Below the pieces are notes generated by a model that had not been told where the DNA came from, ran no database searches, and worked only from the letters and a program-made list of their open reading frames with translations. The translations under genes were made by a program, and so were the position numbers. Shown piece by piece: positions 53,450 to 62,704 of a stretch of 64,000 bases of DNA. Each line of letters starts with the position of its first letter. Position 1 is the stretch's first letter. Source of the DNA: Parvibaculum sp039680535 (GTDB lineage Bacteria; Pseudomonadota; Alphaproteobacteria; Parvibaculales; Parvibaculaceae); the NCBI RefSeq assembly GCF_039680535.1, contig NZ_JBDKSS010000013.1:558001-622000 (forward strand), given 5' to 3'.

Positions 53450-54064
53450 TCAGTTCTTCCGGCGATAGGTCCAGATGATCCAGGCGCAGGACGCGACGAT
53501 GAGAACCGCCCCCGTGAGCGCGTAGGGAACCCAGCCTTCCTCGCGTTCCAGGAGTTGCCAGATCGAGGTTGCGGCAATGCCGGGGATGAGAAGGACCGGC
53601 GCCCAGATGAGGCCGGAGAGGATGTTGGCCAGCCAGAAGCGGCCGGCCGGCATCTCCATCATGCCCGCGATCAGCGGAATGACGGCGCGCACCGGTCCGA
53701 AGAAACGGCCGATAAAGACGCTCTTGCCCCCATGCCTTTCGAAAAAGCGGTGCCCGTTGGCGAGCAATTCGGGCCGCGTCTTGAAGGGCCACATGCCGGG
53801 GATCAGATGGCCGAAGCGAAGGCCCAGCCAATAGGAAATGCCGTCGCCGAGCGTTGCTCCCGCGATGCCGCCGACGAGCAGCGGGACGATGGGCACCGTG
53901 CCGTCACGCACCAGCGTGCCCGCGGCGACCATGATGGCTGTGCCGGGGACGAGAAGGCTCACAAAGGCGAAGGACTCGCCGAAGGCGACCAGAAAAATGA
54001 TCGGACCTGTCCATTCGGCGTTCTGTCGGATGAACTCTACAAGTGAATGGACAAAGTCGCCCAC
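53450..54064 (-). CDS. DedA-family inner-membrane protein
   Basis: A 204-residue DedA/SNARE-associated-type membrane protein with re-entrant and transmembrane segments. Typical motifs are GESFAFVSLLVPGTAIMVAAGTLV, GATLGDGISYWLGLRFG and GRFFGPVRAVIPLIAGMMEMP, with the functionally important Glu and Arg. The family supports lipid-carrier (undecaprenyl phosphate or phospholipid) translocation and membrane charge balance. It lies 16 bases after the glutathione S-transferase gene on the same strand. Confidence 0.92.
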   Translation of the reverse strand: MGDFVHSLVEFIRQNAEWTGPIIFLVAFGESFAFVSLLVPGTAIMVAAGTLVRDGTVPIVPLLVGGIAGATLGDGISYWLGLRFGHLIPGMWPFKTRPELLANGHRFFERHGGKSVFIGRFFGPVRAVIPLIAGMMEMPAGRFWLANILSGLIWAPVLLIPGIAATSIWQLLEREEGWVPYALTGAVLIVASCAWIIWTYRRKN

Positions 54065-54080
54065 CGGTCAGCGACCCGCG

Positions 54081-54704
54081 TCAGGCGAAGGCATAGGGGC
54101 CGCCGCGTGTGAGCGCCCGCTGATAGGCAGGCCGCGCCTGAAGCCGCGCGAGAAGATCGATGAGGTTGGGGTAGTCATTGAGCAGGCCGCGTGCCTTTGC
54201 CGCTTCGAGCACGAATGAATTGAGAATGTCCGCGGCGCTGAATTCGTTGCCCAGAAGGTAGCCGCCCTTTGCGACCGCGTTGTTCATGTAGGAGAGGTGG
54301 TTCGCGATCTCGCCGAAGATGCGCGGATGCAGCGGCGCGCCTGCATCGCCCAGCCGTCCCACATAAAGTGCGAGCAGCAGCGGCAGCATGGCCGAGCCTT
54401 CCGCGAAATGCATCCACTGGAGATAGGGCAGGTAATCCGGAGAAGTCTCGGCGGGCGCGAGCCGGCCCGCGCCATATTTGCGCACGAGATATTCGACGAT
54501 GGCGCCGGACTCGGCGACGGTGAGACCGTCATCCGTGATGACAGGCGATTTGCCGAGCGGATGAATTTCCTTCAGCTCCGGCGGCGCGAGATTGGTCACC
54601 GCGTCGCGCTGGTAATGGACGATCTCATAGGGAACGCCCAGTTCCTCCAGCAACCAGAGAATGCGCTGCGAGCGCGAATTGTTGAGATGGTGAACCTTGA
54701 TCAT
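54081..54704 (-). CDS. glutathione S-transferase
   Basis: A 207-residue cytosolic glutathione transferase. The thioredoxin-like N-terminal half has SRSQRILWLLEELGVPYE and the glutathione-binding KSPVITDDGLTVAESGAIVEYL; the helical C-terminal half follows (about 85-200). The sequence resembles the GstB/beta-like bacterial group. Its ATG overlaps the stop codon of the upstream esterase gene by 4 bases, so they form a two-gene unit, perhaps with dedA as a third gene. Confidence 0.92.
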   Translation of the reverse strand: MIKVHHLNNSRSQRILWLLEELGVPYEIVHYQRDAVTNLAPPELKEIHPLGKSPVITDDGLTVAESGAIVEYLVRKYGAGRLAPAETSPDYLPYLQWMHFAEGSAMLPLLLALYVGRLGDAGAPLHPRIFGEIANHLSYMNNAVAKGGYLLGNEFSAADILNSFVLEAAKARGLLNDYPNLIDLLARLQARPAYQRALTRGGPYAFA

Positions 54705-55618
54705 GTAGCCCTCCCCGACGCTGCCTTGCGATGCACATGGACGAAGGCGACGATCTCGTCGATCGCCTGCCGTGCCTCCGGCAGAATGTCCGCCATGAGG
54801 TGCCAGACATGGGGCACCTTGGGCCAGACCTTGATCGTTACCGGCACCGCCGCCGCACGCATCTTGTCGGCCATGCGCGTGGAGTCGTCGAGTAACATTT
54901 CCGTGTCCCCGACGTGAAAGAGCGTGGGCGGAAGATCGGCGACGTCGCCGTGGAGCGGCGAGATATAGGGATTGTGCGGATCGGCGCCGGGGCAGTAGCG
55001 GCTTTCCACCGTATGCATCATTTGCTCGACGAAGAGTGCGTCGCGTTGCGCGTTGCTGACGCGCGAGCCGCCCGTTGCGGCGAGGTCGGTTGCAGGCGAG
55101 AGGCAGACAAGAGCGGCGGGCAGCGGAATGCCCTCGGCCTTGAGCCGCAGCACCAGCGCGAGAGCGAGATTGCCGCCCGCACTGTCGCCGCCGATCACGA
55201 TCTCATGCGCCGGAACTTTTTCAAGCAGCGCGCGATAGGCCGCGACGCAATCGTCCAGGCCGGCCGGGAAGAAATGCTCCGGCGCGAGCCTGTAATCGAC
55301 GGCATAGACGGCCATGCCCGTCTTTGTCGCGAGCCGGTGCGTGAGGGGGCGGTGCGTGCGCGGAGATCCGGCGACCCATCCGCCGCCATGAATATAGAAG
55401 AAGGCGCCGCTGCTCTCCGCTCCGGTCGCGGTGAGTTTCTCTACGGCTACGCCGCCGAGTGCGGTCTGCTCGACGGTGACATCGGCGGGGAGCTTCGCGT
55501 TCTGCGGCTCCATTGCCGTCATGATCGGGCGGAGTGTCATCACATCCGGGTTCTTCTTGAAGCGGCGCTTCACCTGGAAACGCATCATCGGATTGATGAG
55601 AAGAAGCTGCAGGCTCAT
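54701..55618 (-). CDS. alpha/beta hydrolase, hormone-sensitive-lipase family
   Basis: A 305-residue esterase. The oxyanion motif HGGGW is at residues 77-81 and the nucleophile Ser146 in GDSAGGN; a C-terminal Asp and His complete the triad (GDTEMLLDDS and PHVWHLM regions). No signal peptide. Family IV bacterial esterases hydrolyse short-chain esters. It overlaps the glutathione transferase gene by 4 bases. Confidence 0.9.
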   Translation of the reverse strand: MSLQLLLINPMMRFQVKRRFKKNPDVMTLRPIMTAMEPQNAKLPADVTVEQTALGGVAVEKLTATGAESSGAFFYIHGGGWVAGSPRTHRPLTHRLATKTGMAVYAVDYRLAPEHFFPAGLDDCVAAYRALLEKVPAHEIVIGGDSAGGNLALALVLRLKAEGIPLPAALVCLSPATDLAATGGSRVSNAQRDALFVEQMMHTVESRYCPGADPHNPYISPLHGDVADLPPTLFHVGDTEMLLDDSTRMADKMRAAAVPVTIKVWPKVPHVWHLMADILPEARQAIDEIVAFVHVHRKAASGRAT

Positions 55619-55719
55619 TTCAGTCCTCTTGCGGCTGGGCGCCGCTTATTGGTGTGCAATGTTTGTGAGCCGATGCAACCGGTACGGACGCCTCCTGTCA
55701 AGGAACGCTGCGTGGTCTC

Positions 55720-55755
55720 TGAAAAGCAAAATGGCCGGGCGCTGGGCCCGGCCAT
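55720..55755 (-). terminator. terminator after the cold-shock gene
   Basis: A perfect 10-base-pair stem ATGGCCGGGC (55731-55740) / GCCCGGCCAT (55746-55755); read leftward it runs into TTTTGCTTTTC. Confidence 0.88.
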
Positions 55756-55784
55756 CGATTGGCGTTCGCTGATCCGAAAGTGGA

Positions 55785-55988
55785 TCAGGCGACCGAGAGG
55801 TTCGCAGCCGACGTCTTGCCACGTTCGGTCACGAGCTCGTAGTTGATCTTCTGGCCTTCATTGAGCGTACCGAGGCCGGCGCGCTCCACGGCGCTGATGT
55901 GCACGAACACATCCTTGCCGCCTTCGGACGGCTGAATGAAGCCATAGCCCTTCTGGGCATTGAACCACTTCACAGTACCAGTAGCCAT
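55785..55988 (-). CDS. cold-shock protein (CspA family)
   Basis: A 67-residue single OB-fold RNA chaperone. RNP1 KGYGFIQP and RNP2 VFVHISAV are intact. The ATG at 55988 has AAGGAGA upstream. The gene has its own terminator and about 280 bases without a gene upstream (55989-56269), which probably holds a long structured 5' leader like those of other csp genes, though I cannot define its folds. Confidence 0.96.
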   Translation of the reverse strand: MATGTVKWFNAQKGYGFIQPSEGGKDVFVHISAVERAGLGTLNEGQKINYELVTERGKTSAANLSVA

Positions 55989-56269
55989 TTGGGTCTCCTT
56001 GCGCACTTGCGTGCGGTAATAACCACGCTCTCATTGCGCGGCTGATGATGATGGCAACCTAAGTTTTTGGAAGTGTCTTGAAAGGCCCGTAGGGCAAATC
56101 AGCCAAGGCAGGCCAAAATGTCGATTGCCGCCAAAGCAGACAAGATTAGTCCGCTCAAGTCAACAGCGTTTGGCCGCCGGCGGACGAACGCGGGCGTCTT
56201 TTGCGCCGCCCGCAAAGCCTTGCTTGCGTGGGGAAAAACGGCTTCTCCCCGTCCGGAATCCTGAGTGGA

Positions 56270-56509
56270 TTACTTCTCTTCGCCCTTGCGGACGAAGGTG
56301 GCGGCGTAGAAAAGCTCGCCGTCGAAAAGGTCCTTCGGGGCGCCGAGGCCCTCGATCATCTGGAAGCGGCGCTGAACGATCTGGCCTTCCATGCGGTAGC
56401 CCTTCTCGCTCATGTTCCGGCGATGGAACTCCATGGCGGCGGGCGTGAATTCACGGGCCAGCACGGTGATGCGTTCGGGCAGGTCGCTGGTCTTTTTGTC
56501 GTCAGCCAT
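56270..56509 (-). CDS. small conserved-looking protein, unknown function
   Basis: A 79-residue soluble protein I do not recognise. The sequence has a mixed alpha/beta look (SDLPERITVLAREFTPAAMEFHRRNMSEKGYRMEG, then RRFQMIEG and LFYAATFVRK). The ATG at 56509 has GAGAG upstream; the longer frame to 56662 crosses the terminator of the neighbouring gene and is not used. Confidence 0.65.
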   Translation of the reverse strand: MADDKKTSDLPERITVLAREFTPAAMEFHRRNMSEKGYRMEGQIVQRRFQMIEGLGAPKDLFDGELFYAATFVRKGEEK

Positions 56510-56617
56510 ACCGGTCTCTCGTCGTTCTCTAGATACTGGATCGATGGCGCGAGGGCTTGCCCGGCGCGCGGGCGCAGTATGGGACCGGGGGGGCTGCTTG
56601 TCGAGTATCCGGATAAC

Positions 56618-56658
56618 CAAAGAAAAAGGCGCGGGGCCCGCGAGCGCCGCGCCTTTTT
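56618..56658 (-). terminator. terminator after the 56677 gene
   Basis: A 12-base-pair stem AAAAAGGCGCGG (56623-56634) / CCGCGCCTTTTT (56647-56658). It has T-runs on both strands and could work in both directions. Confidence 0.85.
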
Positions 56659-56676
56659 GCATGAAACGCCAGGAGG

Positions 56677-56988
56677 TCAGTTGTTGGGGCGGAGGTAGTA
56701 ACCGGTACCCTGCCAGCCCATGTCCCGCGAGGGGGCTTCCTGGGAATTGGTGTTGTCGGTTCTGTTGTAATAGCCGGGCGTGCCGAAGTTGTCGGTCCCG
56801 TCCTCGCTGCTCTTCATGGAGAAGTTGAAGCCGTTACTGTCATTCGAGCCGCCGACGCTCTGGTCGGTGTAGCGGGCGGCATTGGCGCCGTCGGTCTGCA
56901 CCTGATAGGTCGTGAAGGCGAATGACGGCGCGGTCGCGGCCAGTAGGCCAGCGGCGCCTGCAAGGGCTGCAAGAGCGATCTTGCGCAT
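56677..56988 (-). CDS. small exported protein, unknown function
   Basis: A 103-residue protein with a clear signal peptide (residues 1-24, cleavage at SFA-FTT). The mature 79 residues are rich in Asn, Gly, Ser, Asp and Tyr with no Cys, and look like a small periplasmic or secreted protein. No known motif seen. The start MRKIALAALAGAAG is a standard Sec signal. It has its own terminator. Confidence 0.7.
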   Translation of the reverse strand: MRKIALAALAGAAGLLAATAPSFAFTTYQVQTDGANAARYTDQSVGGSNDSNGFNFSMKSSEDGTDNFGTPGYYNRTDNTNSQEAPSRDMGWQGTGYYLRPNN

Positions 56989-57143
56989 GGGTCATGCTCC
57001 GAATCTGGGGCGTTCCCCGAAGGGAACCTGCGGCCCAAGCACATACCGCGATGCCGGACCTGTCAAGAAATGCATCATTAAATCTGGGAAGGATCGGCGT
57101 TCAAACAAGTGTTCGACGCCCTTTCGCCGCAATAATGACGGGA

Positions 57144-57177
57144 AACAAAGCCGCCCGCCGGGATTCCGGCGGGCGGC
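57144..57177 (-). terminator. terminator after the acyl-CoA dehydrogenase pair
   Basis: A perfect 12-base-pair stem GCCGCCCGCCGG / CCGGCGGGCGGC with a GATT loop; read leftward it is followed by TTTGTTTCCC. Confidence 0.88.
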
Positions 57178-57183
57178 AGGGTC

Positions 57184-58323
57184 TCAGAAGCCTTCGAGCG
57201 CGGCGTAGCGGTCCCGATGGAAATTGCCGTCGCCGAAGGTGGCGGCGGCCACGCGGGCACGCTTCATATAGAGGCCGACATCGAACTGGTCGGTCATGCC
57301 CATGCCGCCATGCATCTGAAGGCCTTCATTGGTGACGAGGCGGGCCGTATCGGACAGCCGCGCCTTGGCGAGGCTTGCCGCCTGGGGCACGTCGTTCCGC
57401 CGGGCTTCGAGCGCGGAAAGGGCGTCGAGCACGACCGAGCGGCAAAGCTCGATCTCGGCGAACATGTCGGCCGCGCGGTGCTTCAGCGCCTGGAACGAGC
57501 CGATCACCACGCCGAACTGCTTGCGCTCTTTCAGGTAGGCGACCGTCTGGTCGAAGACCGCCTGAACGAGGCCGAGAAGCTCGGCGGAAAGGCCGACGCG
57601 GGCAATGTCGAGAACCTGCTCGAGCACATCCGTGCCGCCATCGACGGAGCCGAGCACGCTGTCGGCGGAGACGACGACATTGTCGAAGGTGACATTGGCG
57701 GCATTGCGGTTGTCGACCATCTGCGTCCGCTGGATTGAAACGCCCTTTGCCTTCGCATCGACGAGGAAGAGGGTGATGCCCGACTTGTCGTCCTCCTTGC
57801 CCGAGGTGCGCGCCGCGACGATCAGCCGGTCTGCGACATGGCCGTCGAGCACAAAGGTCTTGCGTCCGGAGAGGCGATAGGAGGAACCCTCGGCGACGGC
57901 GCGCGTCGCGACATGCGTCGGATTGTGGTGCGCGCCTTCCTCCAGCGCGAGCGCCATGATGAGTTCGCCCGCAGCGATGGCAGGCAGGATTTCCTGACGC
58001 TGTGTCGCGCTGCCCGCGAGCTGAACGGCGGAGCCGCAGAGCAAGACGGTCGAGATGAGCGGGGTCGCGGCGAGTGTGCGGCCCGCCTGTTCGAGCACGA
58101 GGCCGAGGCCTACGGGGCCGAAATCCGTGCCGCCGTATTTCTCCGAGATCAGGATGCCGGCGAAGCCGAGATCGGCCATTTCCTTCCAGGCGCCGCGATC
58201 GAAACCGGCGGGCTCCTTCGTGTCGCGAATCTTGCGGAGGTTGGCTACGGGAACGCGCTCCTGAAAGAACTGTGTCGCCGTATCGCGAAGAAGCTGCTGC
58301 TCCTCGGTCAGTACCAATGCCAT
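57184..58323 (-). CDS. acyl-CoA dehydrogenase-like subunit without a visible catalytic base
   Basis: A 379-residue acyl-CoA dehydrogenase homologue. The fold is complete, but the middle-domain FAD motif is altered (ALALEEGAHHNPTHV), and neither known base position holds Glu: the C-terminal site reads FGDGNFHR and the alternative helix site reads LDIARVGLS. In heteromeric dehydrogenases such as the mycobacterial ChsE4-ChsE5 steroid enzymes one subunit lacks the base and the other supplies it. The partner here would be the adjacent upstream gene, 57 bases away. Confidence 0.85.
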   Translation of the reverse strand: MALVLTEEQQLLRDTATQFFQERVPVANLRKIRDTKEPAGFDRGAWKEMADLGFAGILISEKYGGTDFGPVGLGLVLEQAGRTLAATPLISTVLLCGSAVQLAGSATQRQEILPAIAAGELIMALALEEGAHHNPTHVATRAVAEGSSYRLSGRKTFVLDGHVADRLIVAARTSGKEDDKSGITLFLVDAKAKGVSIQRTQMVDNRNAANVTFDNVVVSADSVLGSVDGGTDVLEQVLDIARVGLSAELLGLVQAVFDQTVAYLKERKQFGVVIGSFQALKHRAADMFAEIELCRSVVLDALSALEARRNDVPQAASLAKARLSDTARLVTNEGLQMHGGMGMTDQFDVGLYMKRARVAAATFGDGNFHRDRYAALEGF

Positions 58324-58380
58324 CGAAAATACTCTTTTATCTAATGTGAAGGAGGAGAGGGGACGAAGCTGTGCCGTGCC

Positions 58381-59568
58381 TCAGTCGGGCAGGCCGAGCA
58401 CGCGCTTGGCCACCACGTTGAGCTGCACTTCCGATGTGCCGCCTTCGATGGAATTGCCCTTGGAGCGCAGCCATGACCGCGTGATGCCGAGTTCCTCTTC
58501 AGTGAATCCTTCGCCTTCCCAACCCAGAGCCTGCGTGCCGAGAATTTCGAGCATGAGCTCGTAGCGGCGCTTGTTAAGCTCGGTGCCGTAATATTTGAAG
58601 ATCGACGAAGCCGCGCCCGAGCCGACGCCCGCCTTTGCCTCTTCCGCCGTGCGCTGAAGCGTCAGCGCGAAGGCCTTGCCATCCATCTTCTGCTTCGCGA
58701 TGCGTTCGCGCAGCGCCGCCGAAGCGACGCGCCCATTGGCTTCGCCGAAATAATCCTTCGCCAGCGCTTCGAGGCTTGCGGAGCTGCCGACGCCGGAGCC
58801 GAGGCCCATGCCGGAGATCATGTCGCGTTCGTGCTGAAGCAGGCGCTTCGCGATGGTCCAGCCCTTGTTGAGTTCGCCGACGAGATTCTTCTTCGGCACC
58901 TTCACATCGGTGAAGAAAGTTTCGCAGAAAGGCGAGGCGCCGGAGATCATGGTGATCGGGCGCGCTTCGACGCCGGGCGTCGTCATGTCGAAGAGCACGA
59001 AGCTGATGCCGTCATGCTTCTTCGTCGTGTCGGTGCGCACGAGGCAGAAAATCCAGTCGGCCTTGTCCGCATAGGAGGTCCAGATCTTCTGGCCGTTGAC
59101 GAGGTAATGGTCGCCCTTGTCCTCGGCCTTGGTCTGAAGACCGGCGAGGTCGGAGCCCGCGCCCGGTTCCGAATAACCCTGGCACCAGCGGATTTCGCCG
59201 CGCACGATGGGCGGCAGGTGTTCGCGCTTCTGCTCTTCATTGGCGAATTCGAGAAGGGCCGGCCCAAGCATCCAGAGGCCGAAGCTCGACAGAGGCTGGC
59301 GCGCCTTGATGCGGCGCATTTCCTGGCTGAGGACGAGGCTTTCTTCCTTCGTCAGGCCGCCGCCGCCATATTCCTTCGGCCAGGTCGGCGCGGTCCAGCC
59401 GCGCGACGCCATGCGGTCGAGCCACACTTTCGAATCGGGATTGGCCCATGCCGCGTTGCGGCCGCCCCAGGGCGTCTCTTCTTCGGGCATCGGCGTACGC
59501 ATCGAAGCGGGACAATTCGTCTCCAGCCATTCGCGTGTTTCCTGCCGGAACTTCTCAATCGGTTCCAT
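58381..59568 (-). CDS. acyl-CoA dehydrogenase, catalytic partner
   Basis: A 395-residue acyl-CoA dehydrogenase with FAD motif CQGYSEPGAGSDLAG and the catalytic Glu in GGTSEVQ near the C-terminus. ATG at 59568 with GGGAAG upstream is used; the longer frame to 59691 has no support. It is the upstream gene of the two-gene unit and probably forms an alpha2beta2 enzyme with the base-less subunit. The pair resembles FadE pairs used for bulky side chains such as sterols or other branched acyl groups; the substrate is not determined. Confidence 0.88.
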   Translation of the reverse strand: MEPIEKFRQETREWLETNCPASMRTPMPEEETPWGGRNAAWANPDSKVWLDRMASRGWTAPTWPKEYGGGGLTKEESLVLSQEMRRIKARQPLSSFGLWMLGPALLEFANEEQKREHLPPIVRGEIRWCQGYSEPGAGSDLAGLQTKAEDKGDHYLVNGQKIWTSYADKADWIFCLVRTDTTKKHDGISFVLFDMTTPGVEARPITMISGASPFCETFFTDVKVPKKNLVGELNKGWTIAKRLLQHERDMISGMGLGSGVGSSASLEALAKDYFGEANGRVASAALRERIAKQKMDGKAFALTLQRTAEEAKAGVGSGAASSIFKYYGTELNKRRYELMLEILGTQALGWEGEGFTEEELGITRSWLRSKGNSIEGGTSEVQLNVVAKRVLGLPD

Positions 59569-59828
59569 TGATTGCTTCCCTCTCTTCAGGGGTGAATTTT
59601 CTATGACGGCAAGATAGCAGCCATGCGGTGTCAGGCAATCGCCGAGAGGGCGAGAGGCGAAGATTTGTCGAGAGCGGCTGGCCCCGAACATGAGTGAGCT
59701 TGCATGAGCCCATGCCGGGGCTCGCGAGCGCGTCGGTCGGGCAAGGCGGCTGAAAATGCATGGAGAATGTCATTGCCGGGGCCCGGGATTGGGCGATCCT
59801 TGGCCAGTCGCAACATGGAGGCACGGCG

Positions 59829-60944
59829 ATGGCAAGGATGATCTGGCTGTTATTCTTCTGCACGGCGTTTCTGGCTCGCGCGGAGCCTGCTGCGGCAAAG
59901 CCCCTCGTCGCGGTTCTGGCACAAAACAGCGGGACCGAGATGACCGATTTTATGGTTCCTTATGGCGTCATCGCCAGCTCGGGGGCGGCGGACGTCATCG
60001 CCGTTTCGACGGGGGCGGGACCGATCGATTTCATGACAGGCGTGGAGGCGCGCGGCGATATGACTATCGCTGAATTCGACGTCGCGCATTCCAGGGGCGC
60101 AGATTTCGTCATCATTCCCGCATTTCACGACTCCGAAAATGCGGCGACGCGCGACTGGCTGCGGAAGCAGGCCTCGAAGGGCGCGACCCTCGTCTCCATT
60201 TGCGACGGCGTGCTGGTAATGGCGGGGACGGGGCTTCTCGACGGGCACAAGGCGACGGGGCATTTTCATTCGCTCGATGAGCGGCGACGGGATTTTCCGA
60301 AGGTCGAGTGGAAGACGAATACGCGCTTCGTGCAGGACGGGAAGTTCATTTCGTCGGCGGGTGTGAGCGCGTCGTTGCCGACGGCGCTCTATATCGTCGA
60401 GTTGATTGCCGGGCGTGAACGGGCGATGGAGGTGGCAAGGGCACAGGGCGTTTCCGGCTACAGTGCGGCGCATGACAGCGACGCGTTCCGGCTTACGACG
60501 GGCGACTACTGGCTGGCGGCGAAGAGTCTTCTGTTCGCCTGGCCGCGCGATGTCTATGCGTTGCGGACTGGCGCGGGCGTTGACGAAGTCGGTTTCGCCT
60601 TTGCGGCCGATATGCTGTCGCGCACTTTTCGCGCGAAGGTCGCTGTCGTTGCGGACGAGGCCGAGGTAAGGACGCGGTACGGTTTGCGCCTGCTGCGCAG
60701 GATGGCGCCCGAGGAAGTGCCGTCGCGCGCGGTGACCGTGCGTATTGGCGGCGCGACGCAGATGAGCGATCTGGCGGTCGGCGAAGGCGCGCGGGCGGCT
60801 GACGACATGGCGGATTATCTAACCCGGCGCTATGGCGCAGAGATGGCGGCCTTCGTTACGACGCAGTTGGAATATCCCGCGAAAATACACAGACCTGCTG
60901 CGAAGTCTGCTCTTCCAGCGCTCGCGTCGAACCCTCCCCTTTGA
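59829..60944 (+). CDS. exported DJ-1/PfpI-family protein
   Basis: A 371-residue protein. A signal peptide (about 1-23, AAA-KPL) leads to a DJ-1/PfpI domain (about 25-215) of the GlxA/AraC-regulator type with the nucleophile-elbow Cys125 in SICDGVLVMAG. Instead of the AraC helix-turn-helix, the C-terminal part (about 245-345) looks like a second, degenerate DJ-1 half (GVDEVGFAFAADMLSRTF, VRTRYGLRLL) without the Cys. The ATG at 59829 has GGAGG upstream. Rightward gene between two leftward catabolic units. Function unknown. Confidence 0.8.
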   Translation: MARMIWLLFFCTAFLARAEPAAAKPLVAVLAQNSGTEMTDFMVPYGVIASSGAADVIAVSTGAGPIDFMTGVEARGDMTIAEFDVAHSRGADFVIIPAFHDSENAATRDWLRKQASKGATLVSICDGVLVMAGTGLLDGHKATGHFHSLDERRRDFPKVEWKTNTRFVQDGKFISSAGVSASLPTALYIVELIAGRERAMEVARAQGVSGYSAAHDSDAFRLTTGDYWLAAKSLLFAWPRDVYALRTGAGVDEVGFAFAADMLSRTFRAKVAVVADEAEVRTRYGLRLLRRMAPEEVPSRAVTVRIGGATQMSDLAVGEGARAADDMADYLTRRYGAEMAAFVTTQLEYPAKIHRPAAKSALPALASNPPL

Positions 60945-60969
60945 GAGGGAGGGTTCGCGGAACGGTGAA

Positions 60970-62583
60970 TTAGGCGACGCCGAGTTCGTGCTTGGCGAAG
61001 GCCGTCACGCCCTTGTAGTCCGCCTTGCCGTTCGGCGCGCGGAAGGGGATCGTGGTGCCGAGCAGGATGCGCTTCGGCGTCTTGTAGCCCGCGAGCTTCT
61101 CGCGCACATGGGCGCGGATCGCGGCCTCGTCGAACGAGTGGCCATGGGCGAGCTTGATGATGCCCGTGACCGCCTGTCCCCATTTTTCGTCGGGCAGGCC
61201 GACGACCAGCGCGTCCTCGACGGCGGGGTGCGTCTTCAGCACTTCCTCGACTTCTTCGGGATAGACCTTTTCGCCCGCTGTGTTGATGCAGACGGAGCCG
61301 CGGCCGAGCAGGGTCAGCGTGCCGTCGGCTTCGACGGTGCACCAGTCGCCGGGGATCGAGTAGCGCTTGCCCGCAATGGTGCGGAAGGTTTCCGCCGTCT
61401 TCTTCTCGTCCTTGTAGTAGCCGACCGGGATCGGAGCGCCCATGGCGATAATGCCCGGCTTGCCGCTGCCCGGCTCCACCAGCTCGCTGTTCTCATCGAA
61501 GACCTTGCAGCGGTCGCCGATCTGGAACTTCGCAGTGCCGATCTCGCCATCCTTCGTCATCATCGAAGCGCCGAAGCCGATGCCTTCCGAGGCGCCGAAG
61601 CTGTCCGTCATGATCGCCTGCGGGATGTGCTTGAGAAGGCCGCGCTTCACTTCCGTCGACCACATGACGCCCGACGAAATGATCGTGACGATGCTGGAGA
61701 GATTGTATGTCCCCGGCTTTTCGTCGAGTGTGCGCAGCATTGGCTTGGCGAAGGCGTCGCCAACGATCGCGATGCTCTGCACCTTGTTGCGGTCCACCGC
61801 CTCCCAGAGTTCATCCGCATCGAGCGAAGGACTTTCGAGCGTGACCAGCGCGCCGCCCGCCATGATGACGCCGAGCGAACTCAGAAGACCCGTGCCATGC
61901 ATCAGCGGGCAGGCGGGGAGATGGCATCCCTGCGGGCCCATGGCCTTCATCGCCTCGACGAGCTGCTCCAGCGTTTCGGGCACGGGGCCAAGCTTGCGGC
62001 CCGCTTCAAGCTGGATTTCGCGCAGATCGTCATGCCGCCACATCACGCCTTTCGGCATGCCGGTGGTGCCGCCGGTATAGATGAAGAGGAGATCGTCGGG
62101 CGAGCGTTTGATGTCGAGCTTCTCGCCGTTGCCGGTGGTCGCCAGCGTCTCGTAGCGCTCGGCGAAGGAGGCGATGTCGTCGCTCTCGTTCACCTCAACG
62201 AAGGTATGTGCCTTGACGAGGCGCGGTTTGATCTCCTCGATGATGTCGCGGAACTCCGAGCCATAGACGACCGTCTGGGCGTCGGAATTGTCGAAGATGT
62301 AGAAAACCTCGTCGGCCTTGTAGCGGTAGTTGACGTTCACATGGGTCAGCCGCGCCTTGAAGCAGGCATTGAGCAATTCCATGTATTCCGGCCGGTTGCG
62401 CATGTAGAAGGCGACCTTGTCGCCCGGCTTCGCGCCGCGCTCGATGAGGGCGCGGGCGAGGTTGTTGGTGCGCTTCGTGCTTTCGCCCCAGGTGATCACG
62501 CGATCCTGGTGGACGAAGGCCGGGGCATCCTGGGGCAGGACCGGCGAAATGGCGTCGAGAATGTCCCCGAAATTCCAAGGCAT
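60970..62583 (-). CDS. acyl-CoA synthetase (FadD-like)
   Basis: A 537-residue adenylate-forming acyl-CoA ligase. The P-loop FIYTGGTTGMPKGVMW, the YYKDEKKTAETF region and the C-terminal lysine domain with KVYPEEVEEVLKTHPAVEDALV and GYKTPKRI are present. ATG at 62583 has GGGAGGAG upstream; the longer frame to 62706 overlaps a terminator. It resembles the FadD3/FadD13-like group acting on medium to long or ring-bearing acids; the substrate is unknown. It probably feeds the acyl-CoA dehydrogenase pair downstream. Confidence 0.9.
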   Translation of the reverse strand: MPWNFGDILDAISPVLPQDAPAFVHQDRVITWGESTKRTNNLARALIERGAKPGDKVAFYMRNRPEYMELLNACFKARLTHVNVNYRYKADEVFYIFDNSDAQTVVYGSEFRDIIEEIKPRLVKAHTFVEVNESDDIASFAERYETLATTGNGEKLDIKRSPDDLLFIYTGGTTGMPKGVMWRHDDLREIQLEAGRKLGPVPETLEQLVEAMKAMGPQGCHLPACPLMHGTGLLSSLGVIMAGGALVTLESPSLDADELWEAVDRNKVQSIAIVGDAFAKPMLRTLDEKPGTYNLSSIVTIISSGVMWSTEVKRGLLKHIPQAIMTDSFGASEGIGFGASMMTKDGEIGTAKFQIGDRCKVFDENSELVEPGSGKPGIIAMGAPIPVGYYKDEKKTAETFRTIAGKRYSIPGDWCTVEADGTLTLLGRGSVCINTAGEKVYPEEVEEVLKTHPAVEDALVVGLPDEKWGQAVTGIIKLAHGHSFDEAAIRAHVREKLAGYKTPKRILLGTTIPFRAPNGKADYKGVTAFAKHELGVA

Positions 62584-62704
62584 GAACGAACTCCTCCCAG
62601 AGTCATATGGTGTCGGCCTCTTCGGGCCAATTTCTGTTGGGGGGCATGATACAGCGAAAATCGCGCCCGTCATCCGTTCTGAAGCCAGCCGGTGGGCGGG
62701 GGGC

